Shown here in pieces: positions 43,444 through 53,595 of a DNA stretch of 64,000 nucleotides. Origin of the DNA: an uncultured Pelagibacteraceae bacterium. GTDB taxonomy: Bacteria; Pseudomonadota; Alphaproteobacteria; Pelagibacterales; Pelagibacteraceae. The position numbers and the translations under genes are program-made. Numbering within the stretch: the stretch's first letter is position 1; the number at the start of each line of letters is the position of its first letter. The notes beneath the pieces were generated by a model. The model ran no database searches. It was not told where the DNA came from and saw nothing but the letters and a program-made list of their open reading frames with translations. The stretch is from NCBI GenBank assembly GCA_902580335.1, contig CACHKE010000006.1, positions 1 through 64,000 of the forward strand, written 5' to 3'.

Positions 43444-45614
43444 TAAATCGACCTTTCCTCAGATTTTAAACTAAAAGCTTCAATAGTATCATTTTTTTTA
43501 AAATCTATATAATCTTTTACAGTAATTCCACATTCTTGCCCACTAGCAACTTGTTTTACCTGATTTTTTTCTCTAAAAATTGAACTAATTTTTCCTGTGA
43601 ATATTATTGAACCATCCCTTATTATTCTTACATCTGAGCTACTTAAAATTTCACCGTCAGTAACTTTTGATCCAGCAACCTTTCCTGCTCCTGAAACCTT
43701 AAAAATTTCCAAGATTTGTGCTGTACCTATAATTGTTTCGGTAATATCCGGAGCTAACAAACCTGACATTCTTTGCTTTATATAATCTAAAACCTCGTAA
43801 ATAATATTATAAGAGGAAATCTTAATATTTTCATTCTCTGCAAGTTTTTTTGCCTCTTTACTAGGTTTTACATTGAAAGCTATAAGCACTGCATTAGAGG
43901 CTTTGGCTAATGTAACATCAGTTTCAGTAATCATTCCAATATCAGCCAAAATAATTTTTGGTTTTACTTCTTCATGCTTAATTTGATTTATTGCATTTTT
44001 GATTGCTTCTGAGGATCCATGTACATCAGATTTAATTATCATGTTAAGTTCTTTTGAAGATTTATCTGTAAAAGCAGACTCTTGAGTAGCAAAAGTTAGT
44101 GGATTTTTTCCATCTTTTTTCTCTTGAGCTCTATTCCCGCTTAGAGTTTTTGCCTCCTTTTCACTTTCTAAAACTATGAAATCATCACCAGCTTTTGATG
44201 CACCATTAATTCCTAAAATTTCCACAGGGGTAGACGGTAGCGCCTCATTAATATTTTTTCCCTTATCATTGATTATTGCACGAACTTTTCCCCATTTTAA
44301 TCCACTTACAAAAAAGTCACCCTTTTTTAATGTTCCTGTTGTAACAATTATTGTTGCTACAGGTCCTCTACCAACATCTATTTTTGACTCTAAAACAACT
44401 CCTGTAGCTTTTGAATCAAAATCTGTTTTTAAATCAAGTATTTCTGATTGAAGCACGATTGCTTCGATCAATTTATCTAGATTTAATTTTTTCTTTGCGG
44501 AAATTTCAACCATTAGCGTGTCACCAGATAAATCCTCAGCGATCAGCTCATACTCTAGCAGCTGATTTTTAATTTTTTGTGGATCTGCATCTGGTAAATC
44601 ACATTTATTTATTGCAACTACAATAGGAACATTAGCAGCTTTTGCATGTTTGATTGATTCTATAGTTTGTGGTTTTACTCCATCATCAGCGGCTACAACA
44701 AGAACAACAACGTCCGTTAACTTTGATCCTCTTGCTCGCATTTCAGTAAATGCTGCGTGACCAGGAGTATCAATGAAAGTTATTTTATCAGATTTATTTT
44801 CAATTTGATACGCCCCAATGTGTTGTGTTATGCCTCCAAATTCTCCTGAAACAACATTTGCACTTCTCAAAACATCTAAGACAGAAGTTTTTCCATGATC
44901 AACATGACCCATCACCGTTACAATAGGAGGTCTATTTTTCAAATTTTCAGCTCTAGATGCTTTTATCTTTTGAATGATTTCTTCTGCTTTTTCCTCTCTT
45001 ATAGGATTATGTCCAAATTCTTTTACTAAAAATTCGGCTGTATCAGCCGCAAGAGTTTGATTAATTGTTACTGTAACTCCCATTCCAAATAAGTATTTAA
45101 TAACATTACTTGATTGTTCAGCCATACGATTAGCTAATTCTCTAACTGTAATAGCTTCTGGTATGTGGATGTCTCTTTTTATCGGTTTTAAATTATCTTT
45201 GTTTTGATCTTTATTTTGATTTTTATTCTCTTTCTCTCTAGCCCTCTTAACTGAAGCCAAGCTTCTTTCTCTAGCCTCTATTTCATCACTTAAAGCTCTT
45301 GAAACAGTTAATTTTACCTCTCTTTTCTTTGATCCTACTTTAAGTTTCTTATCTTTTTTATTACCATCATCTTTTAATCTTTTTGTAGCTCTTTGTTCGG
45401 CAAGCTTTCTTTTTTCAAAATCATTTGGGTTTGTTTGAATTTTAGGCGAAAATATTGGCTTATTCGGTCTATATGAACTACCTCTTTTTACGAATTTATT
45501 TTGAGGTTTTCCAATAATTACTGAACGATTTTCTTGAGATTTTGAAGATGTGAAGTTCTTAATTGTTTTTTTTGGTTTGCCTGAAATAGTTAATTTTATT
45601 TTTTTGTTTTCCAT
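43443..45614 (-). CDS. infB: translation initiation factor IF-2
   Basis: 723 residues. A short Lys/Ser-rich N-terminal region (to about 125) stands in for the long variable N-terminus of E. coli IF-2. Then come the IF2N domain ([19 protein letters not shown]), the G domain with GHVDHGKTS and [15 protein letters not shown], and two beta-barrel domains ending with the fMet-tRNA-binding C2. It delivers initiator tRNA to the 30S subunit. It begins 10 bp after nusA, without the usual ylxR gene between them. Confidence 0.97.
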   Translation of the reverse strand: MENKKIKLTISGKPKKTIKNFTSSKSQENRSVIIGKPQNKFVKRGSSYRPNKPIFSPKIQTNPNDFEKRKLAEQRATKRLKDDGNKKDKKLKVGSKKREVKLTVSRALSDEIEARERSLASVKRAREKENKNQNKDQNKDNLKPIKRDIHIPEAITVRELANRMAEQSSNVIKYLFGMGVTVTINQTLAADTAEFLVKEFGHNPIREEKAEEIIQKIKASRAENLKNRPPIVTVMGHVDHGKTSVLDVLRSANVVSGEFGGITQHIGAYQIENKSDKITFIDTPGHAAFTEMRARGSKLTDVVVLVVAADDGVKPQTIESIKHAKAANVPIVVAINKCDLPDADPQKIKNQLLEYELIAEDLSGDTLMVEISAKKKLNLDKLIEAIVLQSEILDLKTDFDSKATGVVLESKIDVGRGPVATIIVTTGTLKKGDFFVSGLKWGKVRAIINDKGKNINEALPSTPVEILGINGASKAGDDFIVLESEKEAKTLSGNRAQEKKDGKNPLTFATQESAFTDKSSKELNMIIKSDVHGSSEAIKNAINQIKHEEVKPKIILADIGMITETDVTLAKASNAVLIAFNVKPSKEAKKLAENENIKISSYNIIYEVLDYIKQRMSGLLAPDITETIIGTAQILEIFKVSGAGKVAGSKVTDGEILSSSDVRIIRDGSIIFTGKISSIFREKNQVKQVASGQECGITVKDYIDFKKNDTIEAFSLKSEERSI

Positions 45615-45624
45615 AACTCATCTC

Positions 45625-47178
45625 TCAATCTTTATATACAATGTTTCTTGCAGACATTATTAATTCATCCGCTTCGTCTTTTGATAACGCAAAATCTTCA
45701 AGATAACCCTCAATTTTTATTTTTGAACCCTTTACGACATCATAACCTCCGGTCAACTCATCAGACGCTAAATCTGCAAAATCTTCTAACTTTAAAATAT
45801 TTTGCTCCCCTAATGTCACTAACATTCCTGGAGTTAATCCCTTTAAATTAATTAATGATTCTTCAAGCCCAAGATCTTTAATTCTTTTTGATATATCCTC
45901 CTGATCTTTTTCATGAAATTCTTTTGCTCTTTCGATAAGAGCTTTGGCAGTATCCTCCTCAATACCCTCAATCTTCAAAAGGCTCTCAACCGAACTATCT
46001 TTAATATCATCTATAGTGGAAAAACCTTCTGCAACAAGTAGTTGACCTAAAGTTTCATCTAACTCTAAATTTTTAACGAAGTTATCCGTTTTCTCTTTAA
46101 ACTCTAGCTGTCTTCTTTCCGAGTCTTCCTTATCGGTCATTATGTTTATCTCATAATTGAGTAGTTTTGTTGCCAATCTTACATTCTGGCCACGTCTCCC
46201 GATAGCTTTACTTAAGTTTTCCTCTGTCAATATCACATCCAGTTTTTTTCTTTCTACATCTACATTGACTCTTAAAACGTCAGCTGGAGACAATGCATTT
46301 GAAACTAAAATAGCTGGATCCTCAGACCAATTAACAATATCAATTTTTTCACCTTGAAGTTCATTAACAACAGCTTGCACTCTTGAGCCTCTCATTCCAA
46401 CACATGCACCTACTGGATCTAATGAGGCTTCAATAGCCTTAACACAGATTTTCGCTCTACTTCCAGGGTCTCTAGACGAAGATTTAATTTCTATAAGTCC
46501 ATCATAAATCTCAGGCACTTCCTGAATAAAAAGTTTTTCCATAAATTTTGGATGTGCTCTTGATAAGAAAATTTGTTGACCTCTTTGTTCTCTTCTCACG
46601 TCAAAACAATAAGCTTTGACTCTATCTCCAGCTTTAATAATTTCTCTTGGAATGAGCTCATTCTTTTGAATAATCGCTTCAGTTCTACCTAAGTCTACTA
46701 TAACGCTTCCGAATTCTAATCTCTTTACTATACCACTTAAGATTGTGTCTTTTTTATCAACATAATCATTAAATTGTTTATCTCGTTCAGCCTCTCTAAC
46801 ATTAGAGTTTATAACTTGTTTGGCAATTTGTGCTGCAATTCTTCCAAAATCAAAAGATGGTAATGGTTGTAGAACTTCATCACCAATATTTTTTTCTTTA
46901 TTGATACTGTTTAAATTTATAGCATCCTCAAGTTTGATTTCAGTGTTTGAATTTTCAGGTTTCTCTGAAACTACTAGTTTTCTAAAAATTTCAATATCTC
47001 CGCTTTCTCTATTAATTGAAACTTTGATTTCATTGTCTTGGCCAAATTTAGATTTAGCAGCTTTTGCAATACCCGTTTCCATCGAACTTATTATTAGCTC
47101 TTTATCAATGGATTTTTCCAGCGCAACAGCTTCTGCGATTCTTAGTAATTCAAGTTTGTCTGCTCTTTTATTTAACAT
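45625..47178 (-). CDS. nusA: transcription termination/antitermination factor NusA
   Basis: 517 residues in standard order: N-terminal RNAP-binding domain, an S1 domain (SGIVKRLEFGSVIVDLGRTEA), two KH domains (CVGMRGSRVQAVVNELQGEKI and the following AIGRRGQNVRLATKL), then two helix-hairpin-helix/acidic repeats near the C-terminus. It modulates pausing, termination and antitermination. The operon runs nusA-infB-rbfA-rpsO-pnp. The usual upstream rimP is missing; metK lies upstream and is separated by a terminator. Confidence 0.97.
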   Translation of the reverse strand: MLNKRADKLELLRIAEAVALEKSIDKELIISSMETGIAKAAKSKFGQDNEIKVSINRESGDIEIFRKLVVSEKPENSNTEIKLEDAINLNSINKEKNIGDEVLQPLPSFDFGRIAAQIAKQVINSNVREAERDKQFNDYVDKKDTILSGIVKRLEFGSVIVDLGRTEAIIQKNELIPREIIKAGDRVKAYCFDVRREQRGQQIFLSRAHPKFMEKLFIQEVPEIYDGLIEIKSSSRDPGSRAKICVKAIEASLDPVGACVGMRGSRVQAVVNELQGEKIDIVNWSEDPAILVSNALSPADVLRVNVDVERKKLDVILTEENLSKAIGRRGQNVRLATKLLNYEINIMTDKEDSERRQLEFKEKTDNFVKNLELDETLGQLLVAEGFSTIDDIKDSSVESLLKIEGIEEDTAKALIERAKEFHEKDQEDISKRIKDLGLEESLINLKGLTPGMLVTLGEQNILKLEDFADLASDELTGGYDVVKGSKIKIEGYLEDFALSKDEADELIMSARNIVYKD

Positions 47179-47190
47179 TTAATTTATCCC

Positions 47191-47217
47191 AAAAAAAAAT
47201 GGGCATATGCCCATTTT
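47191..47217 (-). terminator. intrinsic terminator of metK
   Basis: A perfect 22-base palindrome centred on GGGCATATGCCC (47196-47217) forms an 11-bp arm-to-arm hairpin. On the minus strand it is followed by nine consecutive T residues that partly extend from the stem. It sits between the metK stop and the nusA start, so it ends metK transcription and isolates the nusA operon. It is by far the best terminator in the window. Confidence 0.85.
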
Positions 47218-47273
47218 GTAAATTCAACAATTTTAGAGCAATATAATAAAGTTTTTTTTTAATTCAACTCTTA

Positions 47274-48443
47274 CTATTTGGAAAAAAGAGTAATTTTATC
47301 AGTTTTTTCCCATGAAAATGAGCCATCATCCTCAGGCATTCTTCCAAAATGGCCATAGGCTGCTGTTTTTTCATAAATTGGTTTATTTAAATTCAGCATT
47401 TCTCTAATCCCTCTTGGACTCAAATCAAAATTTTCATTAATTTTTTCTAAAACAAATTTATTTTTATCTAAATCTTTATCAAACAAATCTACATAGATTG
47501 ATAATGGTTTTGATACTCCAATTGCATATGCTAATTGAATTAAACATTTATCTGCAACTTTTGATCCCACAATATTTTTTGCAATATACCTAGCAGCATA
47601 AGCAGCTGATCTATCAACTTTGGTTGGATCTTTGCCTGAAAATGCCCCTCCTCCATGTGGTGCTGCTCCACCATAAGTGTCAACTATAATTTTTCTTCCT
47701 GTAAGTCCACAATCTCCATCAGGCCCACCGATTACAAAATTACCAGTTGGATTCACATAGAATTCGTCCTCATTAAAACCTTCAAGAAAATTTTTTGGTA
47801 TTGAATTTATCATATATGGCCTCAATAAGTCTCTCACTTGGGTTTGATTTACATCAGCAGAATGTTGAGATGAAATTACTACTGATCTAACTTTTGAAGG
47901 TTTGCCATTAATGTACTCAAATGTTACTTGACTTTTAGAATCTGGTTCAATATTTTTTAATTTTCCAGTTTTTCTATCTTCAGCCATTAATCTTAAAATT
48001 TTATGAGAGTAATAAATTGGTGCAGGCATTAATGCATCAGTTTCATTGCATGCATAACCAAACATAATACCTTGGTCTCCAGCACCTTCATCTTTATTAC
48101 CTGAGGAGTCTACTCCCATTGCAATATCAGCAGACTGTGAATGCAAATGAGATTCAATTTTAGTGGCTTCTTTCCAAGTAAAACCCTCTTGGTCATAACC
48201 AATATCTTTAATACAGGCTCTAACTTTTTCAATTAATTCATCTTTTTTAATTTCTGGTCCTCTAACCTCACCTGCTAAAACAACTTTATTAGTAGTGGTT
48301 AACGTTTCACAAGCTACTCTAGAATACGGATCTCCAGAAATATAAGTATCAACAACCATATCTGAAATTCTATCAGATACTTTGTCTGGGTGTCCTTCAG
48401 AAACAGATTCGCTAGTAAAAAGATAGTTTTTTAAATCACTCAT
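47274..48443 (-). CDS. metK: S-adenosylmethionine synthetase
   Basis: 389 residues, full-length. Signatures seen: [20 protein letters not shown] (methionine/ATP binding), [12 protein letters not shown], and the P-loop-like [16 protein letters not shown]. It makes SAM from ATP and methionine. It overlaps the lnt stop by eight bases, so it belongs to the lnt operon, and is followed by a strong terminator. I looked for a SAM-responsive riboswitch directly upstream, but the preceding bases code for lnt. Confidence 0.97.
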   Translation of the reverse strand: MSDLKNYLFTSESVSEGHPDKVSDRISDMVVDTYISGDPYSRVACETLTTTNKVVLAGEVRGPEIKKDELIEKVRACIKDIGYDQEGFTWKEATKIESHLHSQSADIAMGVDSSGNKDEGAGDQGIMFGYACNETDALMPAPIYYSHKILRLMAEDRKTGKLKNIEPDSKSQVTFEYINGKPSKVRSVVISSQHSADVNQTQVRDLLRPYMINSIPKNFLEGFNEDEFYVNPTGNFVIGGPDGDCGLTGRKIIVDTYGGAAPHGGGAFSGKDPTKVDRSAAYAARYIAKNIVGSKVADKCLIQLAYAIGVSKPLSIYVDLFDKDLDKNKFVLEKINENFDLSPRGIREMLNLNKPIYEKTAAYGHFGRMPEDDGSFSWEKTDKITLFSK

Positions 48444-49980
48444 TTTTAATTCTATTAAATGAAAATATTAGAGAAATATACAACAAAATTACTATTGTAA
48501 AAATTTTATTTCCATATTTTGAAAATATTGTCGGCTCTATTTTTTTTGTTTCAGATAAATCAATAAAACCAGATTGATTTAAATCAACTTGTTTTTCGAC
48601 AACTCCCAAAGGATTCACTACTGCGGCTATTCCATTATTAGCAGATCTTAAAACATATTTGCCACTTTCAATAGCTCTATAAATACTGTGCACAAAATGT
48701 TGATGAGGACCTATAGACTCACCAAACCAACCATCTTCAGAAATATTTACAATAAAATCAAAATCTCGGCTATTAAAAATATTTCCGCTATAAATTATTT
48801 CATAACAAATAAGTGGTAATAGCCTTACTGAAAAATCAATTTTATCCACTTCTATAATATTCCTTTTTTCTCCTCTAGAATAAGATTGATAATTATTAGT
48901 GATTGTCTTTAATCCTATAAGACTCAGTATTTTTTCAAAGGGTAAAAACTCACCGAAGGGAACTAGATTAACTTTGTTGTATGAATTTAATATTTCAAGG
49001 TTGTGATTATAAATTGTTAATGAATTAAAATATTTAATAATTTGATCTTCTTTTTTTATATCATTGATCCCAATTAATAATATGTGATTTTCATCGAATT
49101 CATCCTCAAATAAAAATTTAAATTCCTTTAGTTGGTCTTTTGAAGTGTCTGGCAATATACCCTCGGGCCAAATAAAAATTGTTTTTACATTATTTTGTGG
49201 TGAACTAATTTTAATAAGATCACTAATTACCGAAATAGAATCGGTATTGTTATAAAATCTATCAATACTAACATTTGAACTTATAACTCTTAGTTTATAA
49301 TTTAATTTATTAGCCTCAATATTGTTGAATTTTTCTAATCGTTGAGAGCCAAAAAAATAAAAACTTAAAGTTATTATAAGAAATAAAATACAAACAATAA
49401 TTTCTTTTTTGTTGTCTCTTAAGATTAAAAATGAAGTGCTAGCAAAAAGGGAAATACAAAAAAGATTAAAACTATAAGTGCCAATAATCGAGGTAATGCT
49501 TAAAATTTCGATATAATTAGAAAAACTATAAGCTATTAAATTCCATGGAAACCCCGTCAATATGTTTCCTCTAATGAATTCAATAGTTCCAAATATTAAA
49601 GAAAATAGTAAAAAGGAGCTTAAATTTTTCTTTGGCTTCAAGATTAAAAATAAAAATGAAGATAAGCCATAAAATATAGCTAAAAAAGCTGGAATTAAAA
49701 TTATAGTCAGAGGAATCAAAAACTTAAAACTTTCATCAAAAGTTAATGAAATGGAAATCCAGTAAAGATTACTTGTAAAATATCCAAGTCCAAATAACCA
49801 ACCATAAAGAAAAAATAATTTTTTGTTTTTACTGACCTCAAAAATTTTTATCAAAAGAATATAAAAAAAACTAAAAGTTAAAAAATTAATTAGAATATAA
49901 TTAAATGGAGGCAAGCTTAATGACGAAAAAAAACCTATTAAAATTAAAATAAATGACTCTATATAAATTTTTTTTTTCAA
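48436..49980 (-). CDS. lnt: apolipoprotein N-acyltransferase
   Basis: 514 residues starting with TTG. Six or seven membrane spans precede a nitrilase-like catalytic domain, visible as the IWPEGILPD segment (catalytic Glu), [11 protein letters not shown] (Lys equivalent nearby) and [11 protein letters not shown] (catalytic Cys). It N-acylates the N-terminal Cys of lipoproteins in the inner membrane, which fits the LptM and BON lipoproteins in this window. In most relatives ybeX (corC) lies between ybeY and lnt; here lnt directly follows ybeY by one base. Confidence 0.92.
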   Translation of the reverse strand: MKKKIYIESFILILIGFFSSLSLPPFNYILINFLTFSFFYILLIKIFEVSKNKKLFFLYGWLFGLGYFTSNLYWISISLTFDESFKFLIPLTIILIPAFLAIFYGLSSFLFLILKPKKNLSSFLLFSLIFGTIEFIRGNILTGFPWNLIAYSFSNYIEILSITSIIGTYSFNLFCISLFASTSFLILRDNKKEIIVCILFLIITLSFYFFGSQRLEKFNNIEANKLNYKLRVISSNVSIDRFYNNTDSISVISDLIKISSPQNNVKTIFIWPEGILPDTSKDQLKEFKFLFEDEFDENHILLIGINDIKKEDQIIKYFNSLTIYNHNLEILNSYNKVNLVPFGEFLPFEKILSLIGLKTITNNYQSYSRGEKRNIIEVDKIDFSVRLLPLICYEIIYSGNIFNSRDFDFIVNISEDGWFGESIGPHQHFVHSIYRAIESGKYVLRSANNGIAAVVNPLGVVEKQVDLNQSGFIDLSETKKIEPTIFSKYGNKIFTIVILLYISLIFSFNRIKNE

Positions 49981-49981
49981 A

Positions 49982-50443
49982 TTAATTTATTTTAGATTTT
50001 ATATGTTTATATATAAAATTTTCCTCTCTTAACATTTTAAAATAATCTTTATTCTTTATATGATTAAAACCTAAAAGATGAAGAAAACCATGAATAAAAA
50101 TTTTAATAGTTTTTTGTTTAAATAATTCTAAATCTTGAGATTTAGGCTTATTTAAATGATTATAACTGATTATAATGTCTCCCAAATACGTGTTTTTGGA
50201 AAATTTAATTTTTTTATTAAATGGAAAAGATAAAATATCAGTAGATTTATTTTTATTTCTAAAATTTTTATTTAATTTTTTAATATTTTTATTGTTAGAA
50301 AGTAATAAACTGAAGGATACTTTTTTATTTGAGAATTTATATTTCTTTGGAAAAGCCTTACATATTTTTTTAAAAAAAATATCTGTGTTTTTAAATCTTT
50401 TTGACCAAGCCTTCTCTTCTGAGAAGACATTAACTTTAATCAT
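49982..50443 (-). CDS. ybeY: endoribonuclease YbeY
   Basis: 153 residues with the zinc-binding HGFLHLLGFNH motif near the C-terminus (H-x3-H-x5-H) and LGDIIIS before it. YbeY matures 16S rRNA 3' ends and supports ribosome quality control. The start overlaps the end of phoH by eight bases, as in most bacteria. The N-terminal half is extremely Lys-rich, in keeping with the A+T bias. Confidence 0.93.
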   Translation of the reverse strand: MIKVNVFSEEKAWSKRFKNTDIFFKKICKAFPKKYKFSNKKVSFSLLLSNNKNIKKLNKNFRNKNKSTDILSFPFNKKIKFSKNTYLGDIIISYNHLNKPKSQDLELFKQKTIKIFIHGFLHLLGFNHIKNKDYFKMLREENFIYKHIKSKIN

Positions 50444-51431
50444 TATTTGAGTATGCTTTTACAATTTTTGATACAAGTGGATGTCTTACAACATCTGAGT
50501 GATCAAAATCAACAATTGATATCTCTTTTAAATGCCCAAGTAATTCTTTTGATCGAACTAATCCCGACATATTTTTGTTAGGTAGATCAATTTGGGTTGG
50601 ATCTCCGTTAACTACAATTTTTGAATTTTCACCAATACGAGTTAGGAACATTTTGATCTGAGTATCTGTTGCATTTTGTGCTTCATCTAAAATTGCAAAT
50701 GAATTTTTAAGAGTTCGACCTCTCATAAACGCTAGTGGTGCAATTTCTATATCTCCAATCTCAATCATTCTTTGAATTTTTTCAAAATCAAAAAGGTCGT
50801 ATAAAGAGTCATATAAGGGTCTTAAATAAGGGTCTACTTTTTCTTTCATATCGCCAGGCAAGAAACCTAAGCGTTCTCCAGCTTCAACTGCAGGTCTTGA
50901 TAAAATTATTCTTTCAATCTTTTTCTCCAAAAGCATGGTCAAACCTACTGCAACAGCTAAAAACGTCTTACCTGTTCCTGCTGGTCCAGCAGAGATTACA
51001 ATATCATTTTGCCGTAAAGCTCTGACATAATTCTTTTGTTTTTCAGATCTTGGAATTATAGATTTTTTTGGAGTTTTAATTATATCAGTTACATTGTGGT
51101 TTTTAATTTTTTCGTTAATCATAAATTTGTCTACAGAAGAAAGTATATCTTTGTTTTCAATATTTCCATTATTAATAAATTGATTAACTAAAAATTGGAT
51201 TGCATTTTTCACTTTTTCATTAGTTTCAGGATCAGATTTTATCAGGATAGAATTTCCCCTTGAATATAAACTACATTTTGTAATTTTTTCGAGTTCCTGT
51301 AAATTTTTATTAAATTCACCAACAACACCCATTAATAAATCGTTATCATGAAATATTACGCTTATAGAGTTATTTTCCGAGTAAACAAACTTTAATGCTT
51401 GATCAATATTTTTTTTTATAATTCCACTCAA
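50436..51431 (-). CDS. phoH: PhoH-like ATPase
   Basis: 331 residues starting at a TTG two bases after the miaB stop; no in-frame ATG gives a better start. It has an N-terminal KH-like region, then the PhoH ATPase with Walker A ISAGPAGTGKTFLA near 148 and Walker B FAILDEAQNATDTQIK. The family is RNA-associated and is conserved beside ybeY, with which it overlaps. Confidence 0.93.
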   Translation of the reverse strand: MSGIIKKNIDQALKFVYSENNSISVIFHDNDLLMGVVGEFNKNLQELEKITKCSLYSRGNSILIKSDPETNEKVKNAIQFLVNQFINNGNIENKDILSSVDKFMINEKIKNHNVTDIIKTPKKSIIPRSEKQKNYVRALRQNDIVISAGPAGTGKTFLAVAVGLTMLLEKKIERIILSRPAVEAGERLGFLPGDMKEKVDPYLRPLYDSLYDLFDFEKIQRMIEIGDIEIAPLAFMRGRTLKNSFAILDEAQNATDTQIKMFLTRIGENSKIVVNGDPTQIDLPNKNMSGLVRSKELLGHLKEISIVDFDHSDVVRHPLVSKIVKAYSNND

Positions 51432-51433
51432 AT

Positions 51434-52762
51434 TTATGCAACTTTCTGATTTGAATTATCTACAATTTCGCCGAATAAAGTGCTTCTATTACTTTTGAGA
51501 ATTTTTACTTGCACGATTTTTCCAATATCACTCTTCTTACCATTAAAAATTACTGATGTCATGTGCTTAGATCTTCCAAATGTTTTAGTTTTATCTTCTG
51601 TAAAATTTTCAACTAAAACTTCAACAATACTACTTTCTAAAGATTTGTTCTTTTGAAGCTGATTGCCAAATAACTCGTTTTGAATTTTTTCTAATCTTTC
51701 AAATGAAGTTTTTTTATCAATTAAATTTAGATTTTCAGAGACTGTTCCAGGTCTTGGGCTAAAAATATATGAATATGAATTTATAAACTTTACTTTTTTA
51801 ATTAAATCTAAAGTATCCTCAAAATCTTGATTTTCTTCTCCGGGATAAGCTATTATAAAATCACTTGAAAATTCTATTTTTGGATTAATTTCTTTGAGTT
51901 TGTTAAATATTTCGAGGTAATCCTCAATAGAATGATTTCTATTCATTAATTTTAATATTTTATTCGATCCACTTTGCACTGGTAAATGCACAAGTGGCAT
52001 AAGTTTATTAGAACTTTTATAAACTTCTATCAAGTCATCGGTCATATCTTTTGGATGAGATGTTGTATACCTTACTCTTTTGATTCCACTTAATTTTTCA
52101 ATACTTATAATTAAATCTGATAAACGATAACCGTCGCTTTCATAAGCATTAACATTTTGACCTAACAGAGATATTTCTCTTACACCGCTATCAACCAAAT
52201 ATTTTGCCTCATCTAAAATTTGACCAGGTGGTCTTGAGTACTCTGGTCCTCTAGTATAAGGTACTACGCAAAAATGACAGAACTTGTCACACCCTTCTTG
52301 AATTGTTAAAAAAGATGAAACCTTTCCTGCTTTATTTTTTATTTTACTCAAATATTCAAATTTTGTAGTTGCATCAAATTCTGTTTCTTCGAGTTTCCTT
52401 TTGTTTTCAACATAATTTAAAATTGCATCATTAATTTTATGATAAGCTTGAGGACCTACTACCAAATCAATGAAAGGCTCTCTTTTTAGCATCTCTTGAT
52501 TTTCTGCTTGAGCGACACAACCTGCAATAATAACTAATGGTTTTTTTTTAAACCTAAAGATTTTTTTTACTCTGCCTATTTCAGAATAAACTTTTTCTTT
52601 AGCCTTATGCCTTATGTGGCATGTGTTTAATAGATAACAATTAGCATCCTCATATTTTTCTGTCTTTTCATAACCAATTTTTTTTACAGTATCTAATATT
52701 CTATTCGTGTCATACTCATTCATTTGACAACCAAAAGTTTTAATGAAAATTTTTTGACTCAT
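51434..52762 (-). CDS. miaB: tRNA-2-methylthio-N6-dimethylallyladenosine synthase MiaB
   Basis: 442 residues. The N-terminal UPF0004 domain has cysteines in TFGCQMNEYD, NTCHIRHKA and AGCVAQAE, which bind the auxiliary 4Fe-4S cluster. The radical-SAM domain has the CxxxCxxC motif CDKFCHFCVVPY. A TRAM domain closes the protein. It adds the 2-methylthio group to i6A37 of tRNA. It lies directly between fur and phoH, one base after fur. Confidence 0.96.
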   Translation of the reverse strand: MSQKIFIKTFGCQMNEYDTNRILDTVKKIGYEKTEKYEDANCYLLNTCHIRHKAKEKVYSEIGRVKKIFRFKKKPLVIIAGCVAQAENQEMLKREPFIDLVVGPQAYHKINDAILNYVENKRKLEETEFDATTKFEYLSKIKNKAGKVSSFLTIQEGCDKFCHFCVVPYTRGPEYSRPPGQILDEAKYLVDSGVREISLLGQNVNAYESDGYRLSDLIISIEKLSGIKRVRYTTSHPKDMTDDLIEVYKSSNKLMPLVHLPVQSGSNKILKLMNRNHSIEDYLEIFNKLKEINPKIEFSSDFIIAYPGEENQDFEDTLDLIKKVKFINSYSYIFSPRPGTVSENLNLIDKKTSFERLEKIQNELFGNQLQKNKSLESSIVEVLVENFTEDKTKTFGRSKHMTSVIFNGKKSDIGKIVQVKILKSNRSTLFGEIVDNSNQKVA

Positions 52763-53203
52763 TTATTGAGGCTTTTTTTTAACCCCATATAATTCTAATT
52801 TATGATCAACTAATTTGTAGCCGTATTTTTCTGCAACCTTTTTTTGAAGTTTTTCTATCTCATCATCAACAAATTCTATGATCTCTCCTGTTTTAATATC
52901 TATTAAATGATCATGATGGCTTTCAATCATCGCTTCATATCTTGCTTTTCCACCTTTAAAATCGTGTTTTGTTAAGATCCCAGCCTCTTCAAATAATTTT
53001 ACTGTTCTATAAACCGTAGCTATACTAATTTTTGGATCAACTTTCGAAACACGGTTATAAAGCTCATCTACATCCGGGTGATCTGACTCTCCATACTCAG
53101 ACTTTGACTCGGAAATTATTTTAGCGATAATCTTTCTTTGTTCAGTAAGCTTAACACCTTTAGCTAAACACTTTTGTTCAATTGTATCAACTGTATCTGA
53201 CAT
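52763..53203 (-). CDS. fur: Fur-family ferric/manganese uptake regulator
   Basis: 146 residues. The winged-helix part contains GVKLTEQRKIIAKII and SIATVYRTVKLFEEAGIL, and the metal-binding HHDH cluster is His96-His97-Asp98-His99. No CxxC zinc site is present, common in alphaproteobacterial Fur/Mur. It sits between tsaB and miaB, a conserved position for this group. It is the second Fur-family gene in the window, beside the Irr type at 36.9 kb, and the likely regulator of the tandem boxes at 33.6 kb. Confidence 0.92.
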   Translation of the reverse strand: MSDTVDTIEQKCLAKGVKLTEQRKIIAKIISESKSEYGESDHPDVDELYNRVSKVDPKISIATVYRTVKLFEEAGILTKHDFKGGKARYEAMIESHHDHLIDIKTGEIIEFVDDEIEKLQKKVAEKYGYKLVDHKLELYGVKKKPQ

Positions 53204-53211
53204 AACTAATT

Positions 53212-53595
53212 TTAACTTATATAATAAGGTTTAATCAAATTTTTTTTGAGCTTAAATTTACTGCAAAGATGCGGTATATTCTCGTATTTAATATCATTTT
53301 CATTCTCAAAATCCTTTAAACTAAAGCAATAATAATCAATTTTTTTAATCATGTGAATTGCTTTAATTGTTGATAAAGAATTTCGAATACCTGCAAAACT
53401 ACCAGGACCTCTGTTTATGTAAATTGATCCAATGTCACTAATCTCTAGATTATTATCTTTTAAAAAATTAATAATTAAAACCATCAGTTTTTCATAATTA
53501 TTTTTGCTATTTTCATGAGTAACACTATAAGTATTATTATTAATGATCATAAAAAAAATTTTATCTTTTACAGCATCTATAATTAATTTATTCAT
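53212..53595 (-). CDS. tsaB: TsaB-like tRNA threonylcarbamoyladenosine protein, short form
   Basis: 127 residues from ATG 53595. The open frame extends further upstream but only from positions that would lie inside the divergent gene, and MNKLIIDAV is the normal TsaB N-terminal strand. The motif NRGPGSFAGIRNSLSTIKAI at 62-80 identifies the family. A complete TsaB has around 200-230 residues; here the second ASKHA subdomain is largely missing, and the ILALDTS-type opening is degenerate. TsaB works with TsaD and TsaE to make t6A37. The start overlaps the divergent deacetylase by 53 bp. rimI, usually next, is absent. Confidence 0.75.
   Translation of the reverse strand: MNKLIIDAVKDKIFFMIINNNTYSVTHENSKNNYEKLMVLIINFLKDNNLEISDIGSIYINRGPGSFAGIRNSLSTIKAIHMIKKIDYYCFSLKDFENENDIKYENIPHLCSKFKLKKNLIKPYYIS

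Noticed and set aside
47218..47273. SAM riboswitch associated with metK
   Set aside because: The sequence upstream of metK is the lnt coding region, and the hairpin downstream of metK is an ordinary intrinsic terminator.
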